From NCBI GenBank assembly GCA_024704765.1, contig JAKMXF010000362.1:1-64000 (forward strand): a stretch of 64,000 nt of DNA, written 5' to 3'. Each line of letters begins with the position of its first letter. Position 1 is the stretch's first letter. Both the position numbers and the translations under genes were made by a program. The notes below the pieces were generated by a model that saw only the letters and a list, made by a program, of their open reading frames with translations, was not told where the DNA came from and did no database searches. This document shows positions 22,911 to 33,656 of this stretch, piece by piece. The DNA is from Oopsacas minuta. Its lineage: Eukaryota; Porifera; Hexactinellida; Lyssacinosida; Leucopsacidae.

Positions 22911-23202
22911 ACTATATCACGTAGCTAACTATATCACGTAGCTAACTATGTCACGTAGCTAACTATATCATGTAGCTAACTATATCACGTAGCTAACTAT
23001 ATCACGTAGCTAACTATGTCACGTAGCTAACTATATCATGTAGCTAACTATATCACGTAGCTAACTATGTCATGTAGCTAACTATGTCACGTAGCTAACT
23101 ATGTCACGTAGCTAACTATGTCATGTAGTTAACTATACACGTAGCTAACTATGTCACGTAGTTAACTATGTCACGTAGCTAACTATGTCACGTAGCTAAC
23201 TA
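22911..23202. repeat. 17-bp minisatellite, left segment
   Basis: About 17 tandem copies of a 17-bp unit, CTATGTCACGTAGCTAA, with variants TATATCA/TATGTCA and CACGTAG/CATGTAG. The array is split by the maT transposon at 23203-24510 and continues at 24511-25155. In the first eight units a four-unit order (A, A, B, A with CAT) repeats twice, i.e. a short higher-order repeat. Confidence 0.95.
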
Positions 23203-24510
23203 CAGGGTGGCCAATAAGTTCTGACCCATTGATAAAAATTCATAATTCAAAAAATATCAAACTATATTCGCTGAGATTTATTCCAGTTCTATTAGATAAC
23301 TATATCAATACATTCGATAGTAGCGACTCAATGTAACCGCCTTTCTTTTCGACTACCCTCTTCAAACGTTGGGTGAACGTCTCAACGGTGGCTCGTAGGT
23401 TATCCTGTGGAATTTTTTCCCACTCACGGTGCAAAGACTTCTTCAGAGCTTCCACACTTGAATGTGACTTTGCACAGGCATTTTTCTCCAATATGGACCA
23501 GATTGAGAAGTCCATTGGAATCAAATCTGGGCTTGAAGGAGGCCATTCCTCCTTGGTAATGAACCTGGAATGTTTTCTCGTAACCAATTTTGGGAGATGT
23601 TTGATGTGTGAGCCGGTGCGCCGTCTTGCTGGAATAGAAATGGCTCTTTGTTAAACATCGTTTTGCTCAAATCTTTCACCACAGGCTCCAGAATCAACTT
23701 TTGATATGTTGGCGAATTTATTTTTACCCCTACTGGGACAAAAACCAATGGAATACGGCCTTTTGCTGAGATTCCGACCCAAACCATTACCGACTGAGGT
23801 TTTTGTGTCCGTTTGACATACAGATGATTTTCTGTGATGCGCGAAGTCGTGTGGGCTAATATTCGATCATTCTGGTTATTAGTCGCTTCTTCTATGGTGA
23901 ATAATTTCTCATCAGAAAAAATGATGTTCTGCAGGGGTAGAGTTGCGAGCCGAGTCAGCATGCCCTTGCTTCTGGCAAGTCTCTTTTTCACAATTTTCTC
24001 AGAAAGGAAGTGAGCTGTTCTTCTTTTAAACGATTTGAGGTGCAAGTCGTTTTTCACAAGGTTTTGCATCGATCCATGTGAAACTTTGAGCTCAGAGGCC
24101 ATTTTCCGGAGAGATCGTCGAGGATTTCGCCGTATTCTATCGATCACAACTTTTTTCAGCCTCGGAGTTGTCACCGACTTTGGCCGACCGCTTCTTGGCA
24201 TATCTTTTATGCCCCCAGTCTTATTGTAACGTTGAATAGTGCGATAAACGATTTTCCTTCTCGATTTAGGGATATGGAACAGTTTCAAAATTTCTCCTGC
24301 ACATTTCCATTAGAAAATAATTCAATTATTGCTGCTCTTTCCTGATTCATTGTGAAAAAAATCTTGTGTGGGCTAATATGCAATCAAGGTGTTAGATGAT
24401 GGTAGATAAATGGTCTACTCAAGATATAATTCATTAGAAATAGTGAATACTTACATATCTTACATTATGGTAAGTTTTTAATTTTGGGTCAGAACTTATT
24501 GGCCACCCTG
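23203..24510 (-). mobile_element. maT-type (DD37D) Tc1/mariner transposon in the minisatellite
   Basis: 1308 bp with perfect ~25-bp terminal inverted repeats starting CAGGGTGGCCAATAAGTTCT (23203 on) and ending at 24510, flanked by TA on both sides (23201-23202, 24511-24512), the target duplication of the IS630-Tc1-mariner superfamily. The minisatellite continues unchanged on both sides, so it inserted into the array. One minus-strand transposase gene, now frameshifted (see 23300-24350). Confidence 0.95.
23300..24350 (-). pseudogene. maT-type transposase, frameshifted
   Basis: Transposase on the minus strand in three frame pieces. The likely ancestral start is at 24350 (MNQERAAIIELF); a frameshift lies near 24295-24300 before the main 24288-23521 ORF, and a one-base loss near 23561-23566 moves the end into another frame that terminates at 23300. 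N-terminal helix-turn-helix parts (KVVIDRIRRNPRRSLRKMA), then catalytic aspartates in IFSDEKLF, FQQDGAPAH and SPDLIPMDFSIW. Thirty-seven residues separate the second Asp from the Asp of IPMD, the DD37D spacing of the maT group. Two frameshifts make it non-autonomous. Confidence 0.9.
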
Positions 24511-25155
24511 TATGTCACGTAGCTAACTATGTGACGTAGCTAACTATGTCATGTAGCTAACTATGTCACGTAGCTAACTATGTCACGTAGCTAACTATGT
24601 CACGTAGCTAACTATGTCATGTAGCTAACTATGTCACGTAGCTAACTATGTCATGTAGCTAACTATGTCATGTAGCTAACTATGTCATGTAGCTAACTAT
24701 GTCACGTAGCTAACTATGTCACGTAGCTAACTATGTCACGTAGCTAACTATGTCACGTAGCTAACTATGTCACGTAGCTAACTATGTCATGTAGCTAACT
24801 ATGTCACGTAGCTAACTATGTCATGTAGCTAACTATGTCATGTAGCTAACTATGTCATGTAGCTAACTATTCACGTAGCTAACTATGTCATGTAGCTAAC
24901 TATGTCACGTAGCTAACTATGTCATGTAGCTAACTATGTCACGTAGCTAACTATGTCATGTAGCTAACTATGTCACGTAGCTAACTATGTCATGTAGCTA
25001 ACTATGTCACGTAGCTAACTATGTCACGTAGCTAACTATGTCACGTAGCTAACTATGTCACGTAGCTAACTATGTCATGTAGCTAACTATGTCACGTAGC
25101 TAACTATGTCATGTAGCTAACTATGTCACGTAGCTAACTATGTCATGTAGCTAAA
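24511..25155. repeat. 17-bp minisatellite, right segment
   Basis: About 38 further copies of the 17-bp unit, nearly all TATGTCA type, mixing CACGTAG and CATGTAG. The C/T variable site is a CpG, so the variation fits deamination of methylated cytosine. One unit at about 24870 has lost bases (TATTCACG). Ends at about 25155 in unique sequence. Confidence 0.95.
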
Positions 25156-25254
25156 TTCATGAAAATTAAGATTGGACCTTAGCAGATAAATGTAATCAAT
25201 TGAAAAATATCAAATCACCGCCTGTGTCTACACCAGATTCAGTGTAATTTGGTA

Positions 25255-25460
25255 CCCCACATGTCTGTTGAGAGAAAGTCTCTATCATATTAAAAATTGG
25301 GATTTGTTTACTTTATATTCATAAATCAATAAATTTACACATGAAAAAATGCGAAAATTCGTATTCAGCGTACTTGCATGTTGAAACCTAATCTCTAGCA
25401 TTTTTTGAAATTTACATAGAAATGTATGGAATATGATTAATCACCTAAAAGGTGTGAATA
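25255..25460 (+). repeat. Dispersed non-coding repeat R1, partial
   Basis: Shares the TTTGTTTACTTTATATTCATA block, GTGAAA/GCGAAAATTCG and ATTCAGCGTA blocks with the other copies; its end (GATTAATCACCTAAAAGGTGTG) resembles 9160-9200. Confidence 0.55.
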
Positions 25461-25781
25461 TATACACATCAGAAAATTTAAGTGTCAGGTGCAAAACTAG
25501 ATGTCACTACGAGTATACATGCCAAATTTCGAGCCTTAATCTCCAAAGGTGTGAACAGGAGAGTGAACACATATATACATATACATATACAGGACTCTCA
25601 ACTATCACGATTTCGGGTCTACATTACAGCAGAATCCCTGGTCTTTTCACAGAAAAGAAATACTAAATTGCACTTCTCACGATAGAGATTGTTGCCGAAT
25701 CTTATGATTTTGAAGGTATCCAGGTTGAGAGCCTGGATATATACCAACCGACTAAGAAAATCAACCACTTTAGAACTGTGC

Positions 25782-26256
25782 CAGTAGAACCTCTATAAGT
25801 GGGGGAGGTCGGGACGGCGAATCTCCTGATAACCCCCGTTATAATATCAACCTAAAATGTCCTATAAAGAGAGATTTTTATTCAATATGTATAGCTACTT
25901 GCTCCAACGACTGTTTTTCAATGATATTTGATTATTTTAATATGCCCAAAGGTTATTGATTGAATATATAAATTAGAAATATAATTTCTTCAAAGAAACC
26001 CCTCTTATTTAAATATTCATCATAGCGATAAATACGTTTGTTTTCCAAATTTAGCTATTGAAATTTACCTATATAAGTGGGGAATTCTACGAATTGATCG
26101 TAGAATTCTTCACTTATATAGGTAAATTCAATGGCGTGAGGCATAATTATCTCTAGAGTATCCCCCATTCCCCATTCCCCGTTTATAGAGGTTCGTTTCT
26201 ATAGAAATGAATGAATGTAGACAAAAATTGCCTGGCTTATAGAGGTTGAACTATAG
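25782..26256. mobile_element. Pogo/Tigger-like MITE with internal palindrome
   Basis: Left end CAGTAGAACCTCTATAAGTG and, inverted, CTTATAGAGGTTGAACTATA at the right end, the CCTCTATAA terminus typical of pogo/Tigger-derived elements. Inside is a 31-bp inverted repeat (26062-26092 and 26098-26128) that repeats the CTATATAAGTGGGGAATTC theme, plus another TATAGAGGTTCG at about 26186. Probably nested or rearranged copies. Non-coding. Confidence 0.55.
26062..26128. repeat. 31-bp inverted repeat with 5-nt loop
   Basis: Arms 26062-26092 and 26098-26128 are reverse complements apart from the GGGG/CTTC stretch. A strong hairpin inside the MITE-like element. Confidence 0.8.
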
Positions 26257-26427
26257 TATAGTCGGCACAGTAAAAAGACTTATGTATTGGTCATATAAGT
26301 AGTTACGAATTATGTAATGGTTGGTAAGACCAAAACTAAGTCAAAAATTTAAGATTTAATTGAATTAATACACATTGAACAGCTAGTATATCTTCCTTCA
26401 TAACATCATTAGTTGGCTGATACTCTC

Positions 26428-26994
26428 TTAATGTGCCTTAGGAATGTGCCCATCAACATAGAAATTGCGTGTCACTCTTGGTAGTGAGATGAACATACCT
26501 TGCATGTCACGAGTTAGTAATACCTGACACCCCAGACGAGAATTACTCTCCAGGAAGGGAGCTAGATCCAGGAGATCTTCTTCCTCATCAGTAGACGGTA
26601 ACAATACGCTGAAGAACTCAGGCTGTATGTATACGTGACAAGTTGTACAAGCTAGAGAGGCATCACATGCTCCTTCCATTTCTATGTCATATCTGTGAGC
26701 TAGGGAGAGGAGGTTCTCTCCGATATTACCAATGACTGGGACATGGTTACCGTCTCGATCTATAAATGTGACTCTCACTGACTCATTGAACTCAAGTTGT
26801 TCATCTCCCCTTAGACGAAATGAAGTGTGGATAGCTCGATAGGGGGAATATGTGATAGGGAAACAGGATAATTGGGGAGAGTACTGGCAAGCGAGATGTA
26901 TTGATTTGAAGTTATAGCTATAAAGTGATGCTGTGTGTATAAAGAAAGCTCTCTTGTATGATATACTTCGTGAGAATATACGACATGTATTCAT
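26428..26994 (-). CDS. FDX2: Mitochondrial [2Fe-2S] ferredoxin, FDX2 type
   Basis: 188 aa, single exon. The first ~60 residues are rich in Arg, Ser and Tyr with few acids: a mitochondrial targeting peptide. The adrenodoxin-type domain (70-188) has the cluster ligands C110, C116, C119 (CDASLACTTC) and C156 (LGCQ). The end, LPRVTRNFYVDGHIPKAH, matches the FDX2-specific C-terminal signature and not that of FDX1. FDX2 passes electrons from ferredoxin reductase and NADPH to the matrix ISCU/NFS1 complex for iron-sulfur cluster assembly. Full length, no disruption. Confidence 0.94.
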   Translation of the reverse strand: MNTCRIFSRSISYKRAFFIHTASLYSYNFKSIHLACQYSPQLSCFPITYSPYRAIHTSFRLRGDEQLEFNESVRVTFIDRDGNHVPVIGNIGENLLSLAHRYDIEMEGACDASLACTTCHVYIQPEFFSVLLPSTDEEEDLLDLAPFLESNSRLGCQVLLTRDMQGMFISLPRVTRNFYVDGHIPKAH

Positions 26995-27653
26995 TACAGT
27001 AATCTAGTGTGAGAAATATGATTGTAAAATATTTGCCTATTAAATGCAAGTACACGGTCAACTAATATAGAGTAGAACTCGGATAAGACGTACCCTTCGG
27101 TAAACAAATTAGTACTTACTAACCGACAGTATGTACGTCATAATTATGCGAATTCTTCCTACACAATTAGTTCAAGAATAGAAAATACTTTTGGAGAGAA
27201 TCACATACTAACCGAGTTATGAGAAACTGAAAATGCGAAATTCTAATTCAGCGTATTGTGTTATCCCTGCGTAGCCGTTTAGAGCAAGCCTGTATTATAT
27301 TTGGGATTTGGCTAATTTGTTTACTTTACATTCAGAAAAACAACAAAACATTCGATTAATCCAAAAGTGTGAAAATCGCATTCATCATGTTTGATATATT
27401 AAGTGAAGTTTATTGAATTCTATTACTTCCTTGATAAATACGATAAATTCATAGTTATGCGACAATTTAAAATTGCATACCGTAAATCCCTTCCTTAACA
27501 ACGGACAAACAAACAGACAACAATTGAGATTTAATAATATAGATTTAGAAAGAATAGATTCCTATGTGTTACAGACAAATTAATATTCATGCAAAACCAG
27601 GGTAACCAGAACTTCCTGCCCCATTGATGATATCTGAGTTGTTTTGACAGTAG
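26995..27653. other. Intergenic FDX2-membrane protein
   Basis: AT-rich; mostly an R1 dispersed-repeat copy (27235-27545). A GTAGAACTCGGATAAG sequence at about 27073 resembles pogo-type ends also seen near 49785 and 56818. Confidence 0.5.
27235..27545 (+). repeat. Dispersed non-coding repeat R1, near-complete 3' half
   Basis: Contains TAGCCGTTTAGAGCAAG, the TTTGTTTACTTTACATTCA block, GTGTGAAAATCGCATTCA, ATAAATACGATAAATTCATA and the tail GGACAAACAAACAGACAAC followed by CAATTGAGAT. Same order and orientation as 39945-40335. Confidence 0.65.
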
Positions 27654-28772
27654 TTAGTACCTTCTGAATCCATTAAATGTGTTTTTGTAATTTTCTAAAA
27701 GAGGTCGAGTTATCAAATCAGTTTTTCTAGAATTCTTCCTGCTTCTTATAATCAGCACGACAATGATGTTTATGCTCAATACTAAGTAAATAACAATCAC
27801 TAACACCTCAACAATGAAACAACATATCAGCTCAATTATCAGTAGATATTTTCCTAATGAGGTTGTCACTTCTAGGAGCTGTTTTGAGATTATTATGTTA
27901 GGAATCATACCAAAAGAAAGGTATCCTAAGAAACAAGGATTATAAGATAAAATCGCTGCAGGCACTGCAATGAATGTAACCAATCCAGTACTTAATACCA
28001 GCGAGAAGATAAGCAATGTGAAAATTTGAGCATAGAAGAATCGTTTCACTATCCCTTTACTTTGTAAGTATTGAAATTGAGTTGAATGTAAATTTGCTGA
28101 ATTCATATTTCCTTTAAGCAGATTGTAGAATTTTTGTGAGGTAGATATGTAAATACAAATATCAATCAAACCGAAAGGAAAATATAGGAGATGTTCAAAG
28201 TAATGTGTCTGCATGAAGCTTGATAAAATTATCTTTACGAGAAACTGTAATACAATGTATATTATGTATTTCCGTATGTGTTGCTTGTAAGGATAATTGA
28301 TAAATAATCTTCTTAATATTACGAAAAACAGAGACATAATTATCGGGAACATTGTCCATATAATGATTCCAAAGCTGCGTATTCTTTCAACCAGAAGAGT
28401 AGATTTATCTAATAGAGCAATCAATGATGGATCCCTTATCACACAGGAGTGTGATATATTCGCAGGATTGGAGACTGTATCGTTGAAATCATATCTAGCA
28501 ATCTGAGCAGTTTGTACAGAAACGTTTGCAATCAATTCCAATACAGAAAGAGTTAGAATGAAGTTGTAGATTATTGATTTTATTCGGAAATTAGTCAATA
28601 CTTCATTCAAATCGACTCCAACCATTGGTACGGCGGATGACAGCTTCCTCATTTCTATCCATATCTTATATTTTAGAAAAATGTAATATGAAATTACGAT
28701 TGGTACAGATATGATATATGGGAATATTATCAGTGGACTCAGTTTGGTTATGATTTGATAGATAAGAAGCAT
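27654..28772 (-). CDS. Multipass membrane protein, unknown family
   Basis: 372 aa, single exon, about eight hydrophobic helices: roughly 10-33, 65-85, 135-155, 166-185, 190-208, 244-275, 283-300 and 310-342. A loop after helix 2 has N-glycosylation sequons (NDT, NIS), and the C-terminus is basic and hydrophilic (RSRKNSRKTD). The count and loops are loosely receptor- or transporter-like, but I see no DRY, NPxxY or other diagnostic motif and do not recognise the family. It does not obviously resemble the 521-aa membrane protein at 45966/59036. Confidence 0.6.
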   Translation of the reverse strand: MLLIYQIITKLSPLIIFPYIISVPIVISYYIFLKYKIWIEMRKLSSAVPMVGVDLNEVLTNFRIKSIIYNFILTLSVLELIANVSVQTAQIARYDFNDTVSNPANISHSCVIRDPSLIALLDKSTLLVERIRSFGIIIWTMFPIIMSLFFVILRRLFINYPYKQHIRKYIIYIVLQFLVKIILSSFMQTHYFEHLLYFPFGLIDICIYISTSQKFYNLLKGNMNSANLHSTQFQYLQSKGIVKRFFYAQIFTLLIFSLVLSTGLVTFIAVPAAILSYNPCFLGYLSFGMIPNIIISKQLLEVTTSLGKYLLIIELICCFIVEVLVIVIYLVLSINIIVVLIIRSRKNSRKTDLITRPLLENYKNTFNGFRRY

Positions 28773-29690
28773 TTCTAATAATCTACTCTGTGGAATTGGC
28801 CTTTATCAAGATTGAAACAATATTCTCTATATTTATATCAGTGCTCCAATTGCATATATGTTCTTAGAGCTGGAACATCTTATCGACATTCTCGTAAGCA
28901 TTATATATTCCTGAATAACATCTGCTTTGTAGTGACCATTTCCTGCGTATCTCTTCATTGATACAAATCAGGAACAATTTGCAAAATTATTGTCTTATAA
29001 ATTTCTAGTTTTAAAATCTTAAATGTATACGTGTAATAAGTATTTTGTCCACACATGTAAATTGCTGAGAAAACCTTTATGTAGATGACCTACCATAATT
29101 GTATTATTTTCAACAGTTCTCAGTTTTCATGATTTTAGACTAACTTCCTCATTATACTTTTTACAGCATGTGTCCAGATAGAATAATTGTGATACTAGAG
29201 AACATGGCTAAATTTGGCATTATTATTAGTTTAACAGAATGGTGGAAAGTAATACATAGAGCATAGGTTCCTAACCATGTCGCCCGTTGAACCCTTATAC
29301 CAATTACAACATATTCTCTGGGACCGCAATACAAGATTAGAGATCAAGTGGACCCCTTCTGTCTTCCACCCAGGCATAGATTATGCGAATGGAACGATAG
29401 ATATTAGTTGTACCAGATTAATTTCTTTACGACCGCTAATTGAATAATGTCCTTTGAATAATTAAGCCAATGAATGCATCCAATTACATATGTAATTAAA
29501 CTATTTTCTAGTAGATTTCTGCAAACTACCTAAAGTAACATTAAAGAGTTTATTAATGGAATATTGAATTCTAAGTTGACTAACTCATAGAAAAATAGAC
29601 ATGTATTATCAAATATTTAAATGAATTAGTCGACCAAATACCGAAATAAGATAACATCCATATTATTCGAGTATCTACTTAATGCAAACC
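28773..29690. other. Intergenic, no gene seen
   Basis: AT-rich, no recognisable exon, repeat or ORF of note. Confidence 0.45.
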
Positions 29691-29915
29691 TCATAGCATT
29701 TCATCAACTCCAAGGGAAACGTCAAACTTAGCGGCAACTTCCCACTGACTACTATTTTCACCTTCCCTCAATATCTCTAACTTCTGTAAAAAGGTTAGAT
29801 TCTTTGTGGATTTTGTTGAAGACATTGCGATGATTTGTTTTAGATAGACAGACCAAAGATTTGAACAAAATGTCTTCTTCATACAGACAGTGGTATATGT
29901 ATTCTTAACAAACAA
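29691..29915 (-). pseudogene. Pogo/Tigger-type transposase N-terminal HTH remnant
   Basis: A 74-codon ORF whose second half (KNLTFLQKLEILREGE, then QWEVAAKFDVSLG) resembles the CENP-B/pogo N-terminal helix-turn-helix. The ORF ends right after it and nothing on either side continues the DNA-binding or DDE domain. Nearby sequence to about 30190 has GGAGGTGTTCCCTAATGGAGG and a partly inverted GTGTTCCC motif, typical of decayed pogo-derived elements. Probably a dead fragment; it could be the source type of the MITEs in this window. Confidence 0.45.
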
Positions 29916-30293
29916 TGGGAAATGGCATCCATTTCATATAAACAATTGTCATTCCAATAATCAGCTTCTAAAGAACGAAACAAACATCGATCACACTGAT
30001 CCCCATAAACTGTGAACAAAATACATCCTACTGACTGTCATGTTGATCTCCACGAATTATGGTAAACACTTATGTTATTTAATGGGAGGTCCATAAGTGA
30101 TATTTGGGACACAAAAAAGTGTTCCCTGTTCACTATAGGGAGGTGTTTTTTAATCCGAGGTGTTCCCTAATGGAGGCTTTATTGTATATAAAAGATACAT
30201 GCTATCACTCTAGTGCTGATAAATATACAAATCTATTTGTATGCAAACTAGGAATAAACATGCACAAACATACACTAATTGTCCAATTACAAA

Positions 30294-31808
30294 CTAAAAT
30301 TTCTTCATCATATCAGATTTAGCTTTCGTCTGATACATAACGTTCTGAGACAGGTTAGCATCAGGAACAAAATTAGCTCGTTGGTTGTAATAGTTCTGTG
30401 CCATGTTAGCCATCCTATTGCTTCCATAACTCGAGTAGCTCTGCTCATCCTCCATACCTCTGAGACAGTCTGCTAGATCGATTAGCATAGCCTTGCAAAG
30501 AGGGTCTTCTGCTGTAACCGAGGATTTAACTTGTTTCTCACAAGCAGACAGAATATCACGCCCTTTCTCAAATTCCCCTGCCCTAGCCTTCTCTCTGGCC
30601 TCCTTTATAGCATTTGTTATATTGATCCTGTTCCTTTCCTTGTCTATAGTAGGATTGCTAACACGTGGCTTTCCAGTATTAGTTCTTGCTACTGTTAAGT
30701 CTAGCTTAATAGTTTCTATTACAGCATTGATAACGTTAAAGTATGCTAGTGCTACTGAACAGTACTTAACATCTCCTGCAGCTGCAGGAGAGACAGGCAG
30801 TTTAAGTTCCATCAAGACATCTCTAGTTTCTTCTGACTGTAAGTCTCCTAGCGTTACTTCTACTCGTGTCCTACCCTCGTTATATTTCGGCTTATTCTTA
30901 GCTGTAAACTCCTTTACTACACATCCATTCGTTATCTCTACAGTCATAGTAATGTTCTGCCCTACAGTAGAGAGGAGACCTCCCAGACAGGAAGCGAATG
31001 ATTCTGGAACTTTCTCTAGTGAGTCAATATAGTAATAGGCACCATTACCCTGATTACTGATCTCCTCTAGGAGACTAGCATTGTGATCATTCCCGAATCC
31101 AAATGTGTACACAGTGCCTTCAAAATCTCCATCTGGGTGCTTCTTGTCAGCTGGTTCAAGGGGAGAGGCACCTCCTATGTTAGAACAATTAGTGTTAGGC
31201 AAGAAATCAGTTGACATCTGCTGCGGCATCATCATATCCATACCCTCACTCTCTAATGCATGAGCAGTATAAGGTGTTCTCATAGCTCTCAATATTCCAT
31301 CCTGGCTACTGATTCCAACATTAGCATGTCCGTCTGTAAGAAGCAGGACTGATGCTACGTCTGCTTTATCGCCTGCTCTCTCTATCACCATCTGAATACC
31401 TTTTAGCAAACCTCCACATAGGTTAGTACTACCACAGGTTTCAACTGAATTAATCTTATTCTCTATCTGTAACTTGTTTATTGAGGTTATCTTTGTTAGA
31501 GGAAATATTTCACATATATTGTCGTCAAATACGATTAGTGCAAGTCTGTCGCAAGCAGCTAACTGTGAAACCACAAAATGGAGCGTTTTCTTTACCAAAT
31601 CCAGTTTGCCTCCATCCATAGATCCGCTACGATCAATAACTGCTACCAGATCTACGGCAGCTCGCTTATTGTCCTCTTCCTCAAAGATAGGAGCTTCTAG
31701 CTTAATGTCTACCCAACATGATACTTCCTTGCTCGGATCATACTCCTGGTATTCATTCGTTGCTATAAGTTTTATCTTGTTTTCGGTTGGTTTCTCTACT
31801 ACTGCCAT
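30294..31808 (-). CDS. von Willebrand factor A domain protein, intracellular
   Basis: 504 aa, single exon. A short N-terminal beta-rich segment precedes a VWA domain (~51-240) with an intact MIDAS metal site: D59-R-S61-G-S63 (DRSGSM), a Thr in CGSTNLCGG, and the Asp of LLLTDGHANVG. The second half is a beta-rich domain (ITMTVEI, RVEVTLGDL) and a helical C-terminus (AIKEAREKARAGEFEKGRDI) like the stand-alone VWA proteins found across eukaryotes and bacteria. No signal peptide or membrane segment, so probably cytosolic. VWA domains bind partners through Mg2+; the partner is unknown here. A plain VWA-domain protein is as far as I can name it. Confidence 0.82.
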   Translation of the reverse strand: MAVVEKPTENKIKLIATNEYQEYDPSKEVSCWVDIKLEAPIFEEEDNKRAAVDLVAVIDRSGSMDGGKLDLVKKTLHFVVSQLAACDRLALIVFDDNICEIFPLTKITSINKLQIENKINSVETCGSTNLCGGLLKGIQMVIERAGDKADVASVLLLTDGHANVGISSQDGILRAMRTPYTAHALESEGMDMMMPQQMSTDFLPNTNCSNIGGASPLEPADKKHPDGDFEGTVYTFGFGNDHNASLLEEISNQGNGAYYYIDSLEKVPESFASCLGGLLSTVGQNITMTVEITNGCVVKEFTAKNKPKYNEGRTRVEVTLGDLQSEETRDVLMELKLPVSPAAAGDVKYCSVALAYFNVINAVIETIKLDLTVARTNTGKPRVSNPTIDKERNRINITNAIKEAREKARAGEFEKGRDILSACEKQVKSSVTAEDPLCKAMLIDLADCLRGMEDEQSYSSYGSNRMANMAQNYYNQRANFVPDANLSQNVMYQTKAKSDMMKKF

Positions 31809-33656
31809 TTATCTGTACAATTGATTTATACTTGTATTTACTCAAATTGATATTTGTATACGTTTGTAAAATTACGTTATATAATGGTATATAATATTAT
31901 TATAGAAGATCCTATTATTTCTATAATTAAAATATACAGTATCATTAAATATGTAATTCTAGTAGATGTATTGAAAGTCAGTGTGCATGACAATTGCACA
32001 TTCAACCCAGTGTGCCATATAGTGGAAGGTGAACTTTTCAATACCTCACAATATGTATCTAAGTTTACTAACTCAATGAATTACTCAAAATTCAAATGTC
32101 GATATTCAAATAAATTTCATTACATCTTGTTCAAACTGAAATATCCTGTAGATATAAATGCTAAGATGATATATTACAACCATTTTATCTGATCCCTCTT
32201 GTTATGTTAGAAATTTTGGGTAATTCATGTGTTGAATAATCCAATATTCTCTGCCATTTTCAATGAGTTAGTCAACTTAGATGTGCATGCTGCACACTCG
32301 ACTAACTCGACTTAGTGTTGCTTCACACCGGTTATGACCAGTGGCGGATCCAGGAATTGTTGGTGGGGGATAATTATCCAGTCGGCGGTCTGGGGGGTGC
32401 TGTAGGCCCCCAGTGAGATCCGGGGATGACAAGCCCTATTTACCACAAAATTCGTTGCCATTCTACTCTCAGGTAACTTCGAATCTCGAAATTATTTCTC
32501 TTAATGGCGTAATAGACATTTGGAATGGAAACTTTTCGATTGACTTTGTAAGTCATTATCTCATTGTATAACTTGTAAACTTGTATTACTTGTGTACATT
32601 GCAATTTTGAAATAAATTAGCCACGCATAAAATTGTTTCAACGTGGACGAAACTTAACCATATCAAGTGTTGTCTTGCTCATACTGCTTGTACAGACCCA
32701 CAGTTACAGTTCAAGCCTTTCCATCCTTAGAATACAATATATATACCTGAAATGGTAATATAACATGATCTTTAGGGAAAGATGCGAGCTAAGCGAGCAG
32801 AAATTAATGGTTTGGAATTTGAGGCAATATTTCAATGTGTTGGCATGAATTTCCAATTCCACTATGATTTCATATCCTGTAAATTACTCTTGGTCTCCTC
32901 TGGATCCGACATTTCACTTCAATGGTAATTAATGTGTCAACTTTGTGTCCATTTATAAAGTTTTAAAAATTCACCTAGAAACTTTCCCTCTCTAATTTTC
33001 GATCTCCTTTTCCTGGCTAGAGGGAGGTAGTTATCCAGCTGAAAGGTGGTCCATATAATATTAGCGAATAGAATGATGAAAAGCATTTATCAGGTGTTAC
33101 TTGATATTTTATTGATTTCGCTACAAAACTAAGAAAATTGTGATTACCACCCAAAGAAAAGTCATAACAAATGCTTGACAACTGTCTTTCTATATTTTTC
33201 TGTGATTTACAAAGCTAAATAAGCAACAAATAACGAATTTGAAATTTCGTCAGGTTCTGTTCCGTGAAATAGAGAAGTCCAACAGCTGATACAGCATATT
33301 TCTTACGTCGATATACATAAATTCTTATTTAATGCAACTGGTTCGTCTGACGAACATTACAGTGCAGGTGGGACTGTCACGCTATATTTCGTCCGGTCGG
33401 CCTATTTATAGCTGCGGACCAAATATAGCATGATGCAGAACCCTCCATAGCGCCATACATGGTCTTGACGGGGCATACATATGATCCTGAAATACAATAT
33501 CCCTGCTCTAAGCGGAACCCTTAGACATTAGGGCCAATCCTGATGCTTGGATAAATTCAAGATCCCTGTACTGTCCAGGGGTTTGCATTTGCATGTTCGA
33601 TTAGTTTTCCAATTAAATTCCATTTCTGATGAAACTTTCAAAATTCCTAATTTAGA
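31809..33656. other. Intergenic VWA-NHL
   Basis: AT-rich. A 112-codon plus ORF at 31854-32192 has no recognisable motif. CAGTGGCGGATCCAGGA at about 32339 resembles a hAT-type transposon end, but I could not find its partner. Otherwise nothing. Confidence 0.45.

Larger units (their letters stand above)
25156..26427. other. Intergenic, repeat-derived
   Basis: Follows the minisatellite; composed of a dispersed repeat (25255-25460), a short ORF-bearing stretch with no recognised motif, and a MITE-like element (25782-26256). Confidence 0.5.

Noticed and set aside
22911-25155. CRISPR-like array
   Set aside because: Units of 17 bp are directly tandem with no unique spacers, in a eukaryotic genome: a minisatellite.
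8337-28772. Operon-like minus-strand gene run
   Set aside because: Intergenic gaps are hundreds to thousands of bases, products are unrelated, and no trans-splicing signal is visible.
31854-32192. 112-codon plus ORF
   Set aside because: Composition follows the AT-rich background (Ile, Tyr, Asn, Lys); no motif.
32339-32420. CAGTGGCGGATCCAGGA as a hAT element end
   Set aside because: It looks like a transposon terminus, but no inverted partner or target duplication was found nearby.
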